This document shows, piece after piece, positions 9,526 through 18,158 of a DNA stretch of 64,000 nt. Both the position numbers and the translations under genes were made by a program. Where the stretch lies: NCBI GenBank assembly GCA_027032075.1, contig JALVOC010000089.1, positions 310,001-374,000 of the forward strand. The letters run 5' to 3'. This DNA comes from Chromatiales bacterium (GTDB lineage: Bacteria > Pseudomonadota > Gammaproteobacteria > UBA6429 > Thiohalophilaceae). The notes beneath the pieces are model-generated. The model was not told the DNA's origin. It worked only from the letters and a program-made list of their open reading frames with translations, and did no database searches. The first letter of the stretch is position 1. Every line of letters begins with the position of its first letter.

Positions 9526-10461
9526 ATGACAAAAAACGGCAACAAGATTTCCATCGTGGGCGCGGGGCAGGTTGGTCAGGCGACAGCGCAAATGCTGGCA
9601 CGGGAGAATTTCTGCAACGAGATCGCCTTGATCGGGAGAAAAGAGGGGGTGCCTCAGGGTGCGGCGCTGGATATCCGCCATGCAATTCCGTTATATGACT
9701 CTGATACGGCTATTTACGGATATCATGACTATGCCGCATTATGTGATTCACACGTGGTTGTGGTAACGGCGGGATATCCCAGAAAACCCGGTATGTCACG
9801 TGCTGATTTACTGGATACCAACAAGCCGATCATCGAGGAGGTTGTTGCCAATATCGTTAAGTATGCGCCGCAAGCGTTTATCATTGTGATCACCAATCCG
9901 GTGGATGTGTTGACCTATTATGCATGGCGCGCAAGTGGATGGGACAGAAACAGGATCATCGGTTTGTCCTGTGTGCTGGACTCGGCCCGAATGGTGAGTC
10001 TGATAGCTCATAAAACAGGTTGTTCACCAAAAGAAATATCCGCACTCGTGATTGGTGGCCATGGAGATTCGATGGTGCCTTTGCCTCGATTTTCCCGTAT
10101 TAATGGCATCCCGCTGGATGTGTTTCTGACAAAACAGGATGTTGTGGAAATCATCCGCGCGACGCGTCAGGCGGGGAGTGAAATCGTTGCCTTGAAAGGT
10201 ACAAGTGGCTACGTGGCTGCTGCCGCCAGCATCGTCACCATGCTCGATGCGATTATCAATAATCGCAACCATATTCTGCCTTGTGTGGCGGTACTTGCCG
10301 GAGAATATGCTCTGGAGAATATGGCCCTGGGTGTGCCAGCACTGATAGGTGGTGAAGGGGTGCAAAAGATAATCGAGTTACCTTTGAATGAAGAGGAGAC
10401 CACTGCGTTTTTACGCTCTGCCGCAGAAGTGCGTGAAATTCTGCAGTGTGGAAATGTCTGA
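9526..10461 (+). CDS. mdh: Malate dehydrogenase, lactate-dehydrogenase-like type, probable NADP preference
   Basis: The enzyme interconverts malate and oxaloacetate. The Rossmann glycine motif is GAGQVGQ (residues 12-18). The substrate loop GYPRKPGMSRADLL carries the arginines that choose malate over lactate, NPVDVLTYY carries the catalytic aspartate partner, and GGHGDSMVPL holds the catalytic histidine. Length 311 fits the LDH-like MDH group. The second beta strand ends LIGRKEG, with glycine at residue 37 where NAD enzymes have aspartate, followed by arginine and lysine. This resembles chloroplast NADP-MDH and suggests NADP(H) use. It is flanked by terminators on both sides and so is a single-gene unit between the glycan locus and the peroxidase. 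MDH identity is strong; the cofactor prediction is inference. Confidence 0.9.
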   Translation: MTKNGNKISIVGAGQVGQATAQMLARENFCNEIALIGRKEGVPQGAALDIRHAIPLYDSDTAIYGYHDYAALCDSHVVVVTAGYPRKPGMSRADLLDTNKPIIEEVVANIVKYAPQAFIIVITNPVDVLTYYAWRASGWDRNRIIGLSCVLDSARMVSLIAHKTGCSPKEISALVIGGHGDSMVPLPRFSRINGIPLDVFLTKQDVVEIIRATRQAGSEIVALKGTSGYVAAAASIVTMLDAIINNRNHILPCVAVLAGEYALENMALGVPALIGGEGVQKIIELPLNEEETTAFLRSAAEVREILQCGNV

Positions 10462-10500
10462 CACGCGCATAAAAGAGGTCGCAAGCCAGCAATGATAGAA

Positions 10501-10536
10501 AACGCATTCCCCCGGTTTTGCCGGGGGAAGCGTTTT
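10501..10536. terminator. Strong bidirectional terminator between mdh and the peroxidase gene
   Basis: TTCCCCCGG (10507-10515) pairs with CCGGGGGAA (10521-10529) around TTTTG. The stem extends outward through AACGC/GCGTT with one bulged A. T-rich flanks on the plus strand and a matching A-rich left flank let it serve the two convergent genes mdh and the cytochrome c peroxidase. Confidence 0.85.
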
Positions 10537-10559
10537 ATTGACGACACATCCGAATCAGA

Positions 10560-11591
10560 TCAGTCAGCCAGGATAGTCGTTCCTGGTGTGGCTGGAAGAC
10601 GGGGAAGCGTGAGTTGCGGGTATTCACCGCTCAGTGCACCGAGGAAGGCAACGATGTCATCCACCTCCTGCTTGCTCAAGTTTTTGTTCAACTGGGTTTT
10701 GGCCATTACGCGGACTGCTTCATCCAGATCCTTCACAGAGCCGTTGTGGAAGTAGGGCGCGGTGTCAGTGATATTCCGCAAGGTGGGTACGCGGAATTGG
10801 TGTTTGTCAGCGCTCTTGCCGGTCGCTTCCATGCGGCCCTTGTCTTCCAGCAACTTGTATTTGCTTACATAGGCATTGTCGGTAAAGGTCGGGAATTTTG
10901 CATAAAAACCCTGGCCCAGCGGCATTTTCGGGCCGTTGAAGGCGGGGCCTGAATGACAGGCGGTACAGCCGGTTTTGGCAAAGGTGTTCATCCCCCGGAT
11001 CTGCTGTTTGCTCATGGCCTTCTTGTCGCCCTTAACGTAGCGATCATAGGCGCTGTTGGGCGTGATCAGGGTTCGTTCGAAAGCGGCGACAGCCTTGGCG
11101 GCATTATCGATGGTCATCGGTTTATCGCTACCGAAGGCCTTGGTAAACAGATCCTTGTAGCCCGGGATCTGACGCACCCGCGCCATCGCCGATTCCAGAT
11201 CTTTCATTCCCATTTCGATAGGATTGGTGACCGGGCCCTTGGCCTGATCTTCAAGGGTATTGGCACGGCCGTCCCAGAACTGCACTGAATGAAAAGCTGC
11301 ATTCCACACCGTGGGGGCGTTGCGGTTACCGGTTTTGCCGTGCACACCCATGGAGACCGCACGGCTGTCGTCTCCCCCTTCCATCAGGTTGTGGCAGGAA
11401 TTACAGGATACCGTACCTGTGGAGGAGAAGCGGGGATCGAAAAAGAGTATTTTGCCCAGTTCCGTTTTGGCTTTGGTGGTTGGGTTGTTGGCCGGAGCCG
11501 GTGCTGTTTCAGGTAAGGGTTGCCAGGTCGCTGCCTGCGCCATGCCGCTGACAGCCATTGTTATAAGTGCTGCTTTTGCGATGAGATTCAT
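10560..11591 (-). CDS. ccpA: Periplasmic di-haem cytochrome c peroxidase
   Basis: The enzyme reduces hydrogen peroxide to water with electrons from periplasmic cytochromes. The leader MNLIAKAALITMAVSGMAQA is a typical signal peptide. Two CxxCH haem sites are present: CNSCH in the first domain, near residue 60, and CTACH in the second, near residue 210. NAPTVWNAAFHSVQFWDGR and RVPTLRNITDTAPYFHNG are the usual family segments. Length 343 is normal. The start is an ATG with GAGGAG seven bases upstream. The gene is transcribed alone, convergent with mdh and divergent from dnaE. A 17-base palindrome of PerR/Irr type lies 36-52 bases upstream, which suggests control by peroxide or iron status. The family is firm; a MauG-like variant is less likely given the two intact haem sites and complete length. 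Confidence 0.92.
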   Translation of the reverse strand: MNLIAKAALITMAVSGMAQAATWQPLPETAPAPANNPTTKAKTELGKILFFDPRFSSTGTVSCNSCHNLMEGGDDSRAVSMGVHGKTGNRNAPTVWNAAFHSVQFWDGRANTLEDQAKGPVTNPIEMGMKDLESAMARVRQIPGYKDLFTKAFGSDKPMTIDNAAKAVAAFERTLITPNSAYDRYVKGDKKAMSKQQIRGMNTFAKTGCTACHSGPAFNGPKMPLGQGFYAKFPTFTDNAYVSKYKLLEDKGRMEATGKSADKHQFRVPTLRNITDTAPYFHNGSVKDLDEAVRVMAKTQLNKNLSKQEVDDIVAFLGALSGEYPQLTLPRLPATPGTTILAD

Positions 11592-11626
11592 ATCATTACT
11601 CCTCGTGTGGAAAATTGTGGAGTAAA

Positions 11627-11643
11627 TTTAGAACAATTCTAAA
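11627..11643. promoter_or_regulatory. Palindromic operator of PerR/Irr (Fur-family) type upstream of the peroxidase gene
   Basis: TTTAGAACAATTCTAAA is a perfect 7-3-7 inverted repeat, 36 bases upstream of the peroxidase start codon. Its form (TTAnAAnnATTnTAA) resembles the PerR box and the Irr iron-control element recalled from the literature. Binding by a Fur-family peroxide or iron sensor is inference. Confidence 0.55.
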
Positions 11644-12066
11644 ATTGGATCAATTTGTTATTTTTTATGAGATTAATAACCATTGGCTATCAGAGTTCGC
11701 TGAGTTATTTATCCTGGATAATACTTGTTCAGCCAGGGTGGGGTAACGATTCCTGGAATTGCGGAGGCAGGAACCAGGTATGGAACAACAATTGAGCAGG
11801 ACAACCTGTTTTAGCCCCTCATCTTAACCTTGCTCTCCTGAGGGAAAAGGGAGGGTTTCGATTATCGTCTTGTGTGATTTCGTCTCTTGAATGTTTTCTG
11901 GCAGGCCGATGGCGCTTGTAAATCAAGACCCTCTCCCGGTATTTACCGTCATGACCAACGATAGGAGAAGGGATGTAAAATACGCAACATTCCTGTTCTG
12001 GGTTTTCCCTCATACGTCGTTGATTAGCGCTTGCAAGCCTGCGCGTTTGCGATGAAACTGTGCCCC
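11644..12066. other. Divergent intergenic region between peroxidase gene and dnaE
   Basis: About 420 bases with no supported gene. Short runs such as TCTCCTGAGGGAAAAGGGAGG and ACCCTCTCCCGG are low-complexity and resemble common intergenic repeats. Promoters for dnaE must lie here but none stands out. Confidence 0.4.
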
Positions 12067-15000
12067 ATGCCGAGTCAGTTCGTTCACCTCCACCTCCACA
12101 CAGAATATTCGCTGGTCGACGGGCTGGTGCGCGTCAAACCGTTGGTGCAGGCTGTGGCGGAGGCGGGAATGCCGGCAGTGGCGGTGACGGATCAGAGCAA
12201 CCTGTTTGCCATGGTGAAATTTTACCGTGCCGCCATGGCCGCAGGGGTCAAGCCGATTATCGGTGTGGATGCCTGGTTGCAGAACGAGCAGGATCCCAAT
12301 CAACCGAGCCGCATCATCCTTTTGTGCCAGACAAAAGAAGGTTATCGCAATCTGACACAGCTCGTGTCCCGTTCCTACATCGAGGGCCAGCATCGTGGTC
12401 AGCCGATGCTGCAAAAAGCCTGGTTGAAGGGGCATACAGACGGTCTGATAGCCCTCTCAGGCGGGAAAACGGGTGAGATAGGCCAGGCCCTGCTGGCGGA
12501 AAACCATGACCAGGCAACATCTCTGTTGGCGGAATGGCAGGCGCTGTTTCCGCAGCGGTTTTACCTGGAACTGCAGCGCACGGGCCGGCCAGGAGAAGAG
12601 GATTATCTCCATGCAGCAGTTGAACTGGCCTCCCGCCACCAGGTTCCTGTCGTTGCCACCAACGATGTCCACTTTATCCGTGAGGATGAATTCGAGGCGC
12701 ATGAAGCGCGTGTATGCATCCACGATGGCCGGGTGCTGGATGACAAGCGCCGTCCACGCCGCTACAGCCAGCAGCAATATCTGCGAAGTCCGGAAGAGAT
12801 GATTGAACTGTATGCCGATCTGCCGGAGGCAATCGAGAACAGTGTGGAAATCGCCAGGCGTTGTAACCTGGAGCTGACGCTGGGGAGAAATTACCTGCCT
12901 GATTATCCCGTTCCGGCGGGGATGAGCATCGAGGCGTATCTGAGCGCCGAATCCCGCAAGGGGCTGGAAAAGCGGCTTGAAAAACTGTTTGATACGCAGG
13001 CGCCGGACTTCGCCGAAAAGCGCAAGCCTTATGACGAACGCCTGGAAGTCGAACTCGATGTCATCAACAAAATGGGGTTTCCCGGCTACTTCCTTATCGT
13101 TGCCGATTTCATTCGCTGGGCCAAGGAAAACGCCATTCCGGTCGGGCCGGGACGTGGTTCGGGTGCCGGTTCGCTGGTGGCCTACGCCTTGACCATTACC
13201 GATCTCGATCCACTTGCCTACGATCTGCTGTTTGAACGTTTTCTCAACCCGGAACGTGTCTCGATGCCGGATTTCGATATCGACTTCTGCATGGAAGGGC
13301 GTGACCGGGTGATTGAATACGTGGCAGAACGGTATGGGCGCGACAGGGTTTCCCAGATCATCACCTACGGTTCCATGGCGGCCAAGGCGGTGGTGCGTGA
13401 TGTGGGGCGGGTGCTGGGCCATCCGTACGGATTTGTGGATCGGATTGCCAAACTGATCCCGTTTGAAATCGGCATCACCCTCGATAAAGCGCTGCAACAG
13501 GAGGAGGCGCTGCGTGAGCTGTATGAACAGGACGAGGAGGTTCAAACCCTGATCGAGCTTGCCAGGTCGCTCGAAGGGCTGGCACGCAATGCCGGCAAGC
13601 ACGCCGGTGGTGTGGTCATCGCGCCCTCCAGGCTGACGGACTTCTCACCCCTCTACTGTGAACAGGGCTCCAGCAGCCTGGTCACCCAGTTCGACAAAGA
13701 CGATGTGGAAGCGGTTGGGCTGGTGAAGTTCGACTTCCTCGGGCTGCGCACCCTGACCATCATCGACTGGGCGGTACAGACCATCAACCGGCAACGGCAG
13801 GCCAGGGGAGAGCCACCGGTTGATATCAGCACCATCCCCCTCGATGACAAGGCCGCCTTTGATCTGCTCAAAGCCACCCGCACCACCGCCGTGTTCCAGC
13901 TCGAATCCCGCGGCATGAAGGATCTCATCAAACGTCTTCAGCCGGATAACTTCGAAGAGATCATCGCGCTGGTGGCGCTGTTCCGCCCCGGGCCACTGCA
14001 GTCGGGCATGGTGGACGACTTCATCAACCGCAAACACGGCCGGGCCAAAGTGGTCTACCCCCATCCGGATCTCGAACCCGTACTCAGCCCCACCTACGGC
14101 GTGATCCTCTACCAGGAACAGGTAATGCAAATCGCCCAGGTGCTGGCCGGCTACACCCTGGGGGGTGCGGATATGCTGCGCCGCGCCATGGGCAAGAAAA
14201 AGCCGGAGGAGATGGCCAAACAGCGCGACATCTTTACCAAGGGCGCGCGGGAGCGTGGTGTGGATGAGAAAACCGCCACCTACATCTTCGATCTGATGGA
14301 AAAGTTTGCCGGTTACGGCTTCAACAAATCCCACTCCGCCGCCTATGCGCTGATCTCCTACCAGACGGCCTGGCTCAAGGCGCATCACCCGGCCGCTTTC
14401 ATGGCGGCGGTGCTGTCAGCCGATATGGATAACACCGACAAGGTGGTCACCCTGATCGACGAGTGCCACGACATGGCGCTCGAGGTGCATCCCCCCAACA
14501 TCAATCTGTGCGAACACCACTTCAGCGTGCACGAAAACAACAGCGTTATCTATGGACTGGGCGCTATCAAAGGGGTGGGTGAGGCGGCTATCGACAGCAT
14601 CATCCGGGAACGGCAGGCCAACGGTCCGTTCAACGATCTGTTTGACTTCTGTCAGCGCATCGAGCTGAAAAAAGTAAACCGCCGCACCCTCGAAGCGCTG
14701 ATCATGGCCGGGGCACTGGATGTGTTTGGCCAGAACCGCGCCACCCTGATGGCCAGCCTGCCTTCCGCCCTCAAACTGGCCGAGCAGCAGAGCCGCAACC
14801 GCGAAGTGGGGATGGAAGACATGTTCGGCATGACACCCCAGGTGGCCTCCGGCCCGGCGAATTACCTGCAACAACCGGAGTGGCATGAGGATCAGCGTCT
14901 TTCGTGTGAAAAACAGACCCTCGGTCTCTACCTCACCGGCCATCCGATAGAGCGCTACCTGCCCGAACTGGAAAAGTTTGTGACTTCCCGTATCGTCGAG

Positions 15001-15525
15001 CTCAAACCCACACGTGATCAGACCGTGATCATCGCAGGTCTGATCATCGCGATGCGAACCATGAACACCAAACGTGGCGATCGCATGGCGTTTATCACTA
15101 TCGATGATCGAAGTGCGCGCATCGAGATGGCGGTGTTTTCCGAAGCCTACCAGCGTTATCGTGATTTACTGGCCAAGGACAAGCTCATCGTGGTGGAAGG
15201 TGAGGTCAGTGTGGACGAATACAGTGGTGGCTACAAAGTCAGCTCCCGCAGCATTTACGATATCAATCAGGCGCGCGAACATTTTGCCAGGAAGCTGCTG
15301 GTGAAAGTGGATGAAGAACATGCCGCCAACGGTTTTATTCATCACCTGCAATCGACCCTGGCGCCTTATCGCGAAGGGGTGTGCCCGGTCACGCTGAGTT
15401 ATCTGCGGTCCGATGCGCAGGCGGAAATTGCCCTCGGCAAGGCCTGGCGGGTGCATCCCACCGACGAACTGTTGCACCGGCTTCGGGAAGTGATCGGGCC
15501 GGAGCGGGTCGAAGTCGTCTATTGA
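12067..15525 (+). CDS. dnaE: DNA polymerase III alpha subunit
   Basis: This is the replicative polymerase subunit, working in the cytoplasm within the holoenzyme. The N-terminal PHP domain starts with FVHLHLHTEYSLVDGLVR. The catalytic palm carries GPGRGSGAGSLVAYAL and PDFDIDFCMEGR (near residues 400-410), with the metal-binding aspartates at positions matching E. coli 401 and 403. The C-terminal part has an OB-fold (VIIAGLIIAMRTMNTKRG). From ATG 12067 the length is 1152 residues, close to E. coli DnaE (1160). An in-frame TTG at 12031 and an ATG at 12052 are less likely because the conserved N-terminus begins right after 12067. In many gammaproteobacteria accA follows directly; here an iron operon on the opposite strand intervenes. 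Confidence 0.97.
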   Translation: MPSQFVHLHLHTEYSLVDGLVRVKPLVQAVAEAGMPAVAVTDQSNLFAMVKFYRAAMAAGVKPIIGVDAWLQNEQDPNQPSRIILLCQTKEGYRNLTQLVSRSYIEGQHRGQPMLQKAWLKGHTDGLIALSGGKTGEIGQALLAENHDQATSLLAEWQALFPQRFYLELQRTGRPGEEDYLHAAVELASRHQVPVVATNDVHFIREDEFEAHEARVCIHDGRVLDDKRRPRRYSQQQYLRSPEEMIELYADLPEAIENSVEIARRCNLELTLGRNYLPDYPVPAGMSIEAYLSAESRKGLEKRLEKLFDTQAPDFAEKRKPYDERLEVELDVINKMGFPGYFLIVADFIRWAKENAIPVGPGRGSGAGSLVAYALTITDLDPLAYDLLFERFLNPERVSMPDFDIDFCMEGRDRVIEYVAERYGRDRVSQIITYGSMAAKAVVRDVGRVLGHPYGFVDRIAKLIPFEIGITLDKALQQEEALRELYEQDEEVQTLIELARSLEGLARNAGKHAGGVVIAPSRLTDFSPLYCEQGSSSLVTQFDKDDVEAVGLVKFDFLGLRTLTIIDWAVQTINRQRQARGEPPVDISTIPLDDKAAFDLLKATRTTAVFQLESRGMKDLIKRLQPDNFEEIIALVALFRPGPLQSGMVDDFINRKHGRAKVVYPHPDLEPVLSPTYGVILYQEQVMQIAQVLAGYTLGGADMLRRAMGKKKPEEMAKQRDIFTKGARERGVDEKTATYIFDLMEKFAGYGFNKSHSAAYALISYQTAWLKAHHPAAFMAAVLSADMDNTDKVVTLIDECHDMALEVHPPNINLCEHHFSVHENNSVIYGLGAIKGVGEAAIDSIIRERQANGPFNDLFDFCQRIELKKVNRRTLEALIMAGALDVFGQNRATLMASLPSALKLAEQQSRNREVGMEDMFGMTPQVASGPANYLQQPEWHEDQRLSCEKQTLGLYLTGHPIERYLPELEKFVTSRIVELKPTRDQTVIIAGLIIAMRTMNTKRGDRMAFITIDDRSARIEMAVFSEAYQRYRDLLAKDKLIVVEGEVSVDEYSGGYKVSSRSIYDINQAREHFARKLLVKVDEEHAANGFIHHLQSTLAPYREGVCPVTLSYLRSDAQAEIALGKAWRVHPTDELLHRLREVIGPERVEVVY

Positions 15526-15549
15526 ACCGGAAAACGGTGCAAGCCTTTA

Positions 15550-16941
15550 TTACCAGAGATAGAACATATACACCCAGGTGAGGCCCACGCTCGTGCTTGC
15601 GGCCATCAGCACGCTCCACGCCAGGAGTTTGCGCCTGCCATTGGCCTGGTGTTGCCGCAGCATGCGCCAGAGCAAATAGCCGCTCCACAGGTAAGCCGCA
15701 GCAAGCAGCGGGGCGCGGATTTCCGGAATCCCGATCAGTTCAAGGCGTTCGGCCTTGAGCATACTGAGCGTCAATGCCGACAAACCCAGAAACACGCTGA
15801 GTCCCGCCAGGGGAGTGAAGGTGTATCCCAGACGCCAGGGGATGATCTTCTCCGCTTTCAGGCAGCGTCCCGCCAGCCACAAACCTGCAAGCATGATCCC
15901 GCCGATGGCCAGTGCCGTGCCACCGATGTAAAGCAGGATACTCAGGCCATCCAGCCAGCTGAAGACGTCATTGGTTTCGGGATAGTGGGTCAGCAGCCAC
16001 CAGGGTGCATCGTTATCCAGCAACCCGTAGGAATCCCGTTCGATAAGCCATGCAGCGATGCCCTGTTTCATGCTGACAAACCAGGGGGAGGCTGACCATT
16101 GAAACGCGCCGGTGGCCACACCCAGCATGCCGAACAGCAACAGCAGGATATCCCAGTGGCTGGCATCAGCCTGCTTGATCGCCAGGATCTCCTGATTGGG
16201 TGAGCGTGCGCTCAGACTGACGGCGTCACGATGACCGTGGCAACGGCCACACATATGGCAGGCGCTGTTGCCGCTCATTGCGCGGACATTGATCAAGGGT
16301 GCGCAATCGACTGCCGGTGTGCGCCTGGGCGCCTGTTTCCAGGCTTCCTTGTCGACCCGAAAATGCACCGGTGCCAGCCGTGAAAGCAGGGAGAACACGC
16401 CATTGGCCGGACACAGATGGCGGCACCAGACCCGTTTACCCCGGCCATAGACAAAGCCGATGAGCATGGCGGCAACTGTCGATCCGCCAAGGATCAGCAA
16501 AGCGGCTTTGGGGTATTCATAAACGCTGATCAACTGGCCATAGACCGTGGTCAGCACAAAAGCCACGAAAGGCCAGCCGTCCCAACGCATCCAGCGGGGA
16601 ATCGCCCGCCCCAGGCCATGTCGGCTGGACCACTCGGAGAGGGCGCCTTCCGGACAGAACACCCCGCACCAGACCCGCCCCAGCAGGATCATGCTGAGCA
16701 TCACAAAGGGCCACCAGATCCCCCAGAAAACGAACTGGGCGAAGAGGATCAGGTTTTCATAAAAATGCGCGTATTCGGTGGGCAGCGGTAACAAGGCGGG
16801 CCAGATCAGCAGGCCGAGATAAAAGATCACCACCATCCATTGAATGCTCTGGATAACACTCCGGTTGCGCTGCATGAGATCCCCCAGACTTTGCAGCCAG
16901 GGGCGCGGGGGAAGCGGAAGGATCTTGGCGATTTCGTTCAT
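15550..16941 (-). CDS. ftrD: Polyferredoxin membrane protein of the FTR1/P19 iron uptake system (FtrD-like)
   Basis: FtrD-type proteins pass electrons across the inner membrane to support ferrous or ferric iron import by the FTR1 permease. The sequence has several membrane helices and the cysteine clusters CGVFCPEG, CRHLCPANG and CHMCGRCHGH for iron-sulfur centres, arranged as in NapH/FixG-like polyferredoxins. Length is 463 residues. It is the last gene of a minus-strand operon, 25 bases after the FTR1 permease gene, and ends 24 bases from the convergent dnaE stop. The NapH/CcoG family alone would be ambiguous, but the neighbours (FTR1, cupredoxin, P19-like protein) identify the system as FtrABCD-like. 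Confidence 0.8.
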   Translation of the reverse strand: MNEIAKILPLPPRPWLQSLGDLMQRNRSVIQSIQWMVVIFYLGLLIWPALLPLPTEYAHFYENLILFAQFVFWGIWWPFVMLSMILLGRVWCGVFCPEGALSEWSSRHGLGRAIPRWMRWDGWPFVAFVLTTVYGQLISVYEYPKAALLILGGSTVAAMLIGFVYGRGKRVWCRHLCPANGVFSLLSRLAPVHFRVDKEAWKQAPRRTPAVDCAPLINVRAMSGNSACHMCGRCHGHRDAVSLSARSPNQEILAIKQADASHWDILLLLFGMLGVATGAFQWSASPWFVSMKQGIAAWLIERDSYGLLDNDAPWWLLTHYPETNDVFSWLDGLSILLYIGGTALAIGGIMLAGLWLAGRCLKAEKIIPWRLGYTFTPLAGLSVFLGLSALTLSMLKAERLELIGIPEIRAPLLAAAYLWSGYLLWRMLRQHQANGRRKLLAWSVLMAASTSVGLTWVYMFYLW

Positions 16942-16966
16942 GTTAACCTTGACGCAGTAAATAGTG

Positions 16967-17797
16967 TTACACCGTTTGCAGCCGGGGGGATCTGCCGGGG
17001 CTGCGCAGCAGGAAAGTGACGAGGCCCCAGTAGGCTGCGTAAATCAGCAGCAGTGTCAGGGCAGGATTGGCGCGGTAACCGGTAAACGCCGCAATCAAGC
17101 CACCGATGCGGCTGCTGTCATCCAGCAGAAAAGTGCTGTCCCACACGGGATCGATCAGCGGCGGCAGCCAGCCCATACCAATCATGCGATCCACGCCGTC
17201 CACCAGCAGGGCGGAGGCGAGCAGCAGTAACAGGATTTCGCTGAAACGGAAAAAGGTTTTCCAGGAGAAAAGCTGGCTGCCCTGGGACAAAAGCCAGAAA
17301 GTGAGAAATGCGAGGCCGAAGCCGATGCCGGCGGCAGCAAAAAACTGGAGCTGGGCGCTGCCGCTTTGTGCCAGGCCTGCGCCATAAAGGAAGATCACGG
17401 TTTCGGCGCCCTCGCGGCCGACAGCGATCGCCGCAAGGCTCGCCATTCCCCACCAGTTGGCCTGCGCATACGCCTTTTGCATGCCGCTCTCGAGTTCCTG
17501 TTTGAGGCCGCGCCCATGCTTGCGCATCCACAACACCATCTGAGTGATCAACACCGCGGCCACCAGCATGATGCCGATCTGAAAATATTCCAACGCCTCA
17601 CCGGCCAGCTCGTTCTGCACCTCGAGCATGATGAATGCCAGTACCAGGGCGAGCCCGACACCCGCGCCGACACCCCCCCAGAGAAAACGCAGGCCAAGGC
17701 CGGGATTGCCCTGGTTCTTCAGCCAGGAATAGAGGATGCCGATTACCAGCATGGCTTCCACGCTTTCGCGCCAGACAATGAATACAGTGCTGCTCAT
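16967..17797 (-). CDS. ftrC: FTR1-family iron permease
   Basis: This is the inner-membrane channel of high-affinity iron uptake. Two RExxE iron-binding motifs are present, RESVE at residues 10-14 and REGAE at 128-132, each at the start of a membrane helix; these are the hallmark of Ftr1/EfeU permeases. There are about seven hydrophobic helices in 276 residues, the usual size. The last residues form a short arginine-rich cytoplasmic tail. The gene lies six bases after the cupredoxin gene and 25 before the polyferredoxin gene, so translation is probably coupled. Regulation by iron is expected through the Fur box at 20161. Confidence 0.93.
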   Translation of the reverse strand: MSSTVFIVWRESVEAMLVIGILYSWLKNQGNPGLGLRFLWGGVGAGVGLALVLAFIMLEVQNELAGEALEYFQIGIMLVAAVLITQMVLWMRKHGRGLKQELESGMQKAYAQANWWGMASLAAIAVGREGAETVIFLYGAGLAQSGSAQLQFFAAAGIGFGLAFLTFWLLSQGSQLFSWKTFFRFSEILLLLLASALLVDGVDRMIGMGWLPPLIDPVWDSTFLLDDSSRIGGLIAAFTGYRANPALTLLLIYAAYWGLVTFLLRSPGRSPRLQTV

Positions 17798-17803
17798 AAC
17801 TAT

Positions 17804-18139
17804 TTACTCCACGATGATGTGTCCCTGAGCCGTGTCAGGGTGAAACTCGCCGAAGAAACGGTAACGCCCCGGCTTCAGAGGGGCGAAGACCACCGAACGG
17901 GTGACGCCCGGGGCGATCACGGATTCCTTGCGCAGTTCCTTGCTCTCGAACTCTTCCGGACCGGGTCCCTTGTTGGTGATCACCAGTTTGAAGCGGGTGC
18001 GTGCAGGCACGGTGATGGTCTCGGGATAAAACCGTCCATCCTTGATGGTCAACGGGTAGGCCGGCAGGCCCGCCCAGGCGGTGATGCTGAACAGCAGGCT
18101 GATCGGTAAGAGGAAAAATAGAAAAAGTTTTTTGTTCAT
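17804..18139 (-). CDS. ftrB: Periplasmic cupredoxin-like protein of the iron uptake operon (FtrB-like)
   Basis: A 111-residue exported protein: the signal peptide ends at AWA before GLPAYPLTIKDG. The rest is one cupredoxin fold, with FYPETITVPARTRFKLVITNKG, PEEFESKEL and VVFAPLKPGRYRFFGEFHP, very like the N-terminal domain of EfeO and FtrB. It lacks the full Cys-His-Met set of a blue-copper site (no cysteine in the mature part), so it may bind iron or another metal through acidic and histidine side chains. It is thought to oxidise or hand over iron to the FTR1 permease. It follows the porin gene by 19 bases and precedes the permease by 6. Confidence 0.85.
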   Translation of the reverse strand: MNKKLFLFFLLPISLLFSITAWAGLPAYPLTIKDGRFYPETITVPARTRFKLVITNKGPGPEEFESKELRKESVIAPGVTRSVVFAPLKPGRYRFFGEFHPDTAQGHIIVE

Positions 18140-18158
18140 GCTGATAGCTCTCCTAAGC

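Noticed and set aside
11819-12013. A 64-codon minus-strand frame upstream of dnaE
   Set aside because: Its sequence is low-complexity and derived from short CT-rich repeats, with no family match.
12457-14388. Long minus-strand frames (381 and 247 codons) inside dnaE
   Set aside because: They lie wholly antisense to conserved dnaE, have histidine- and glutamine-rich composition typical of shadow frames and no motifs.
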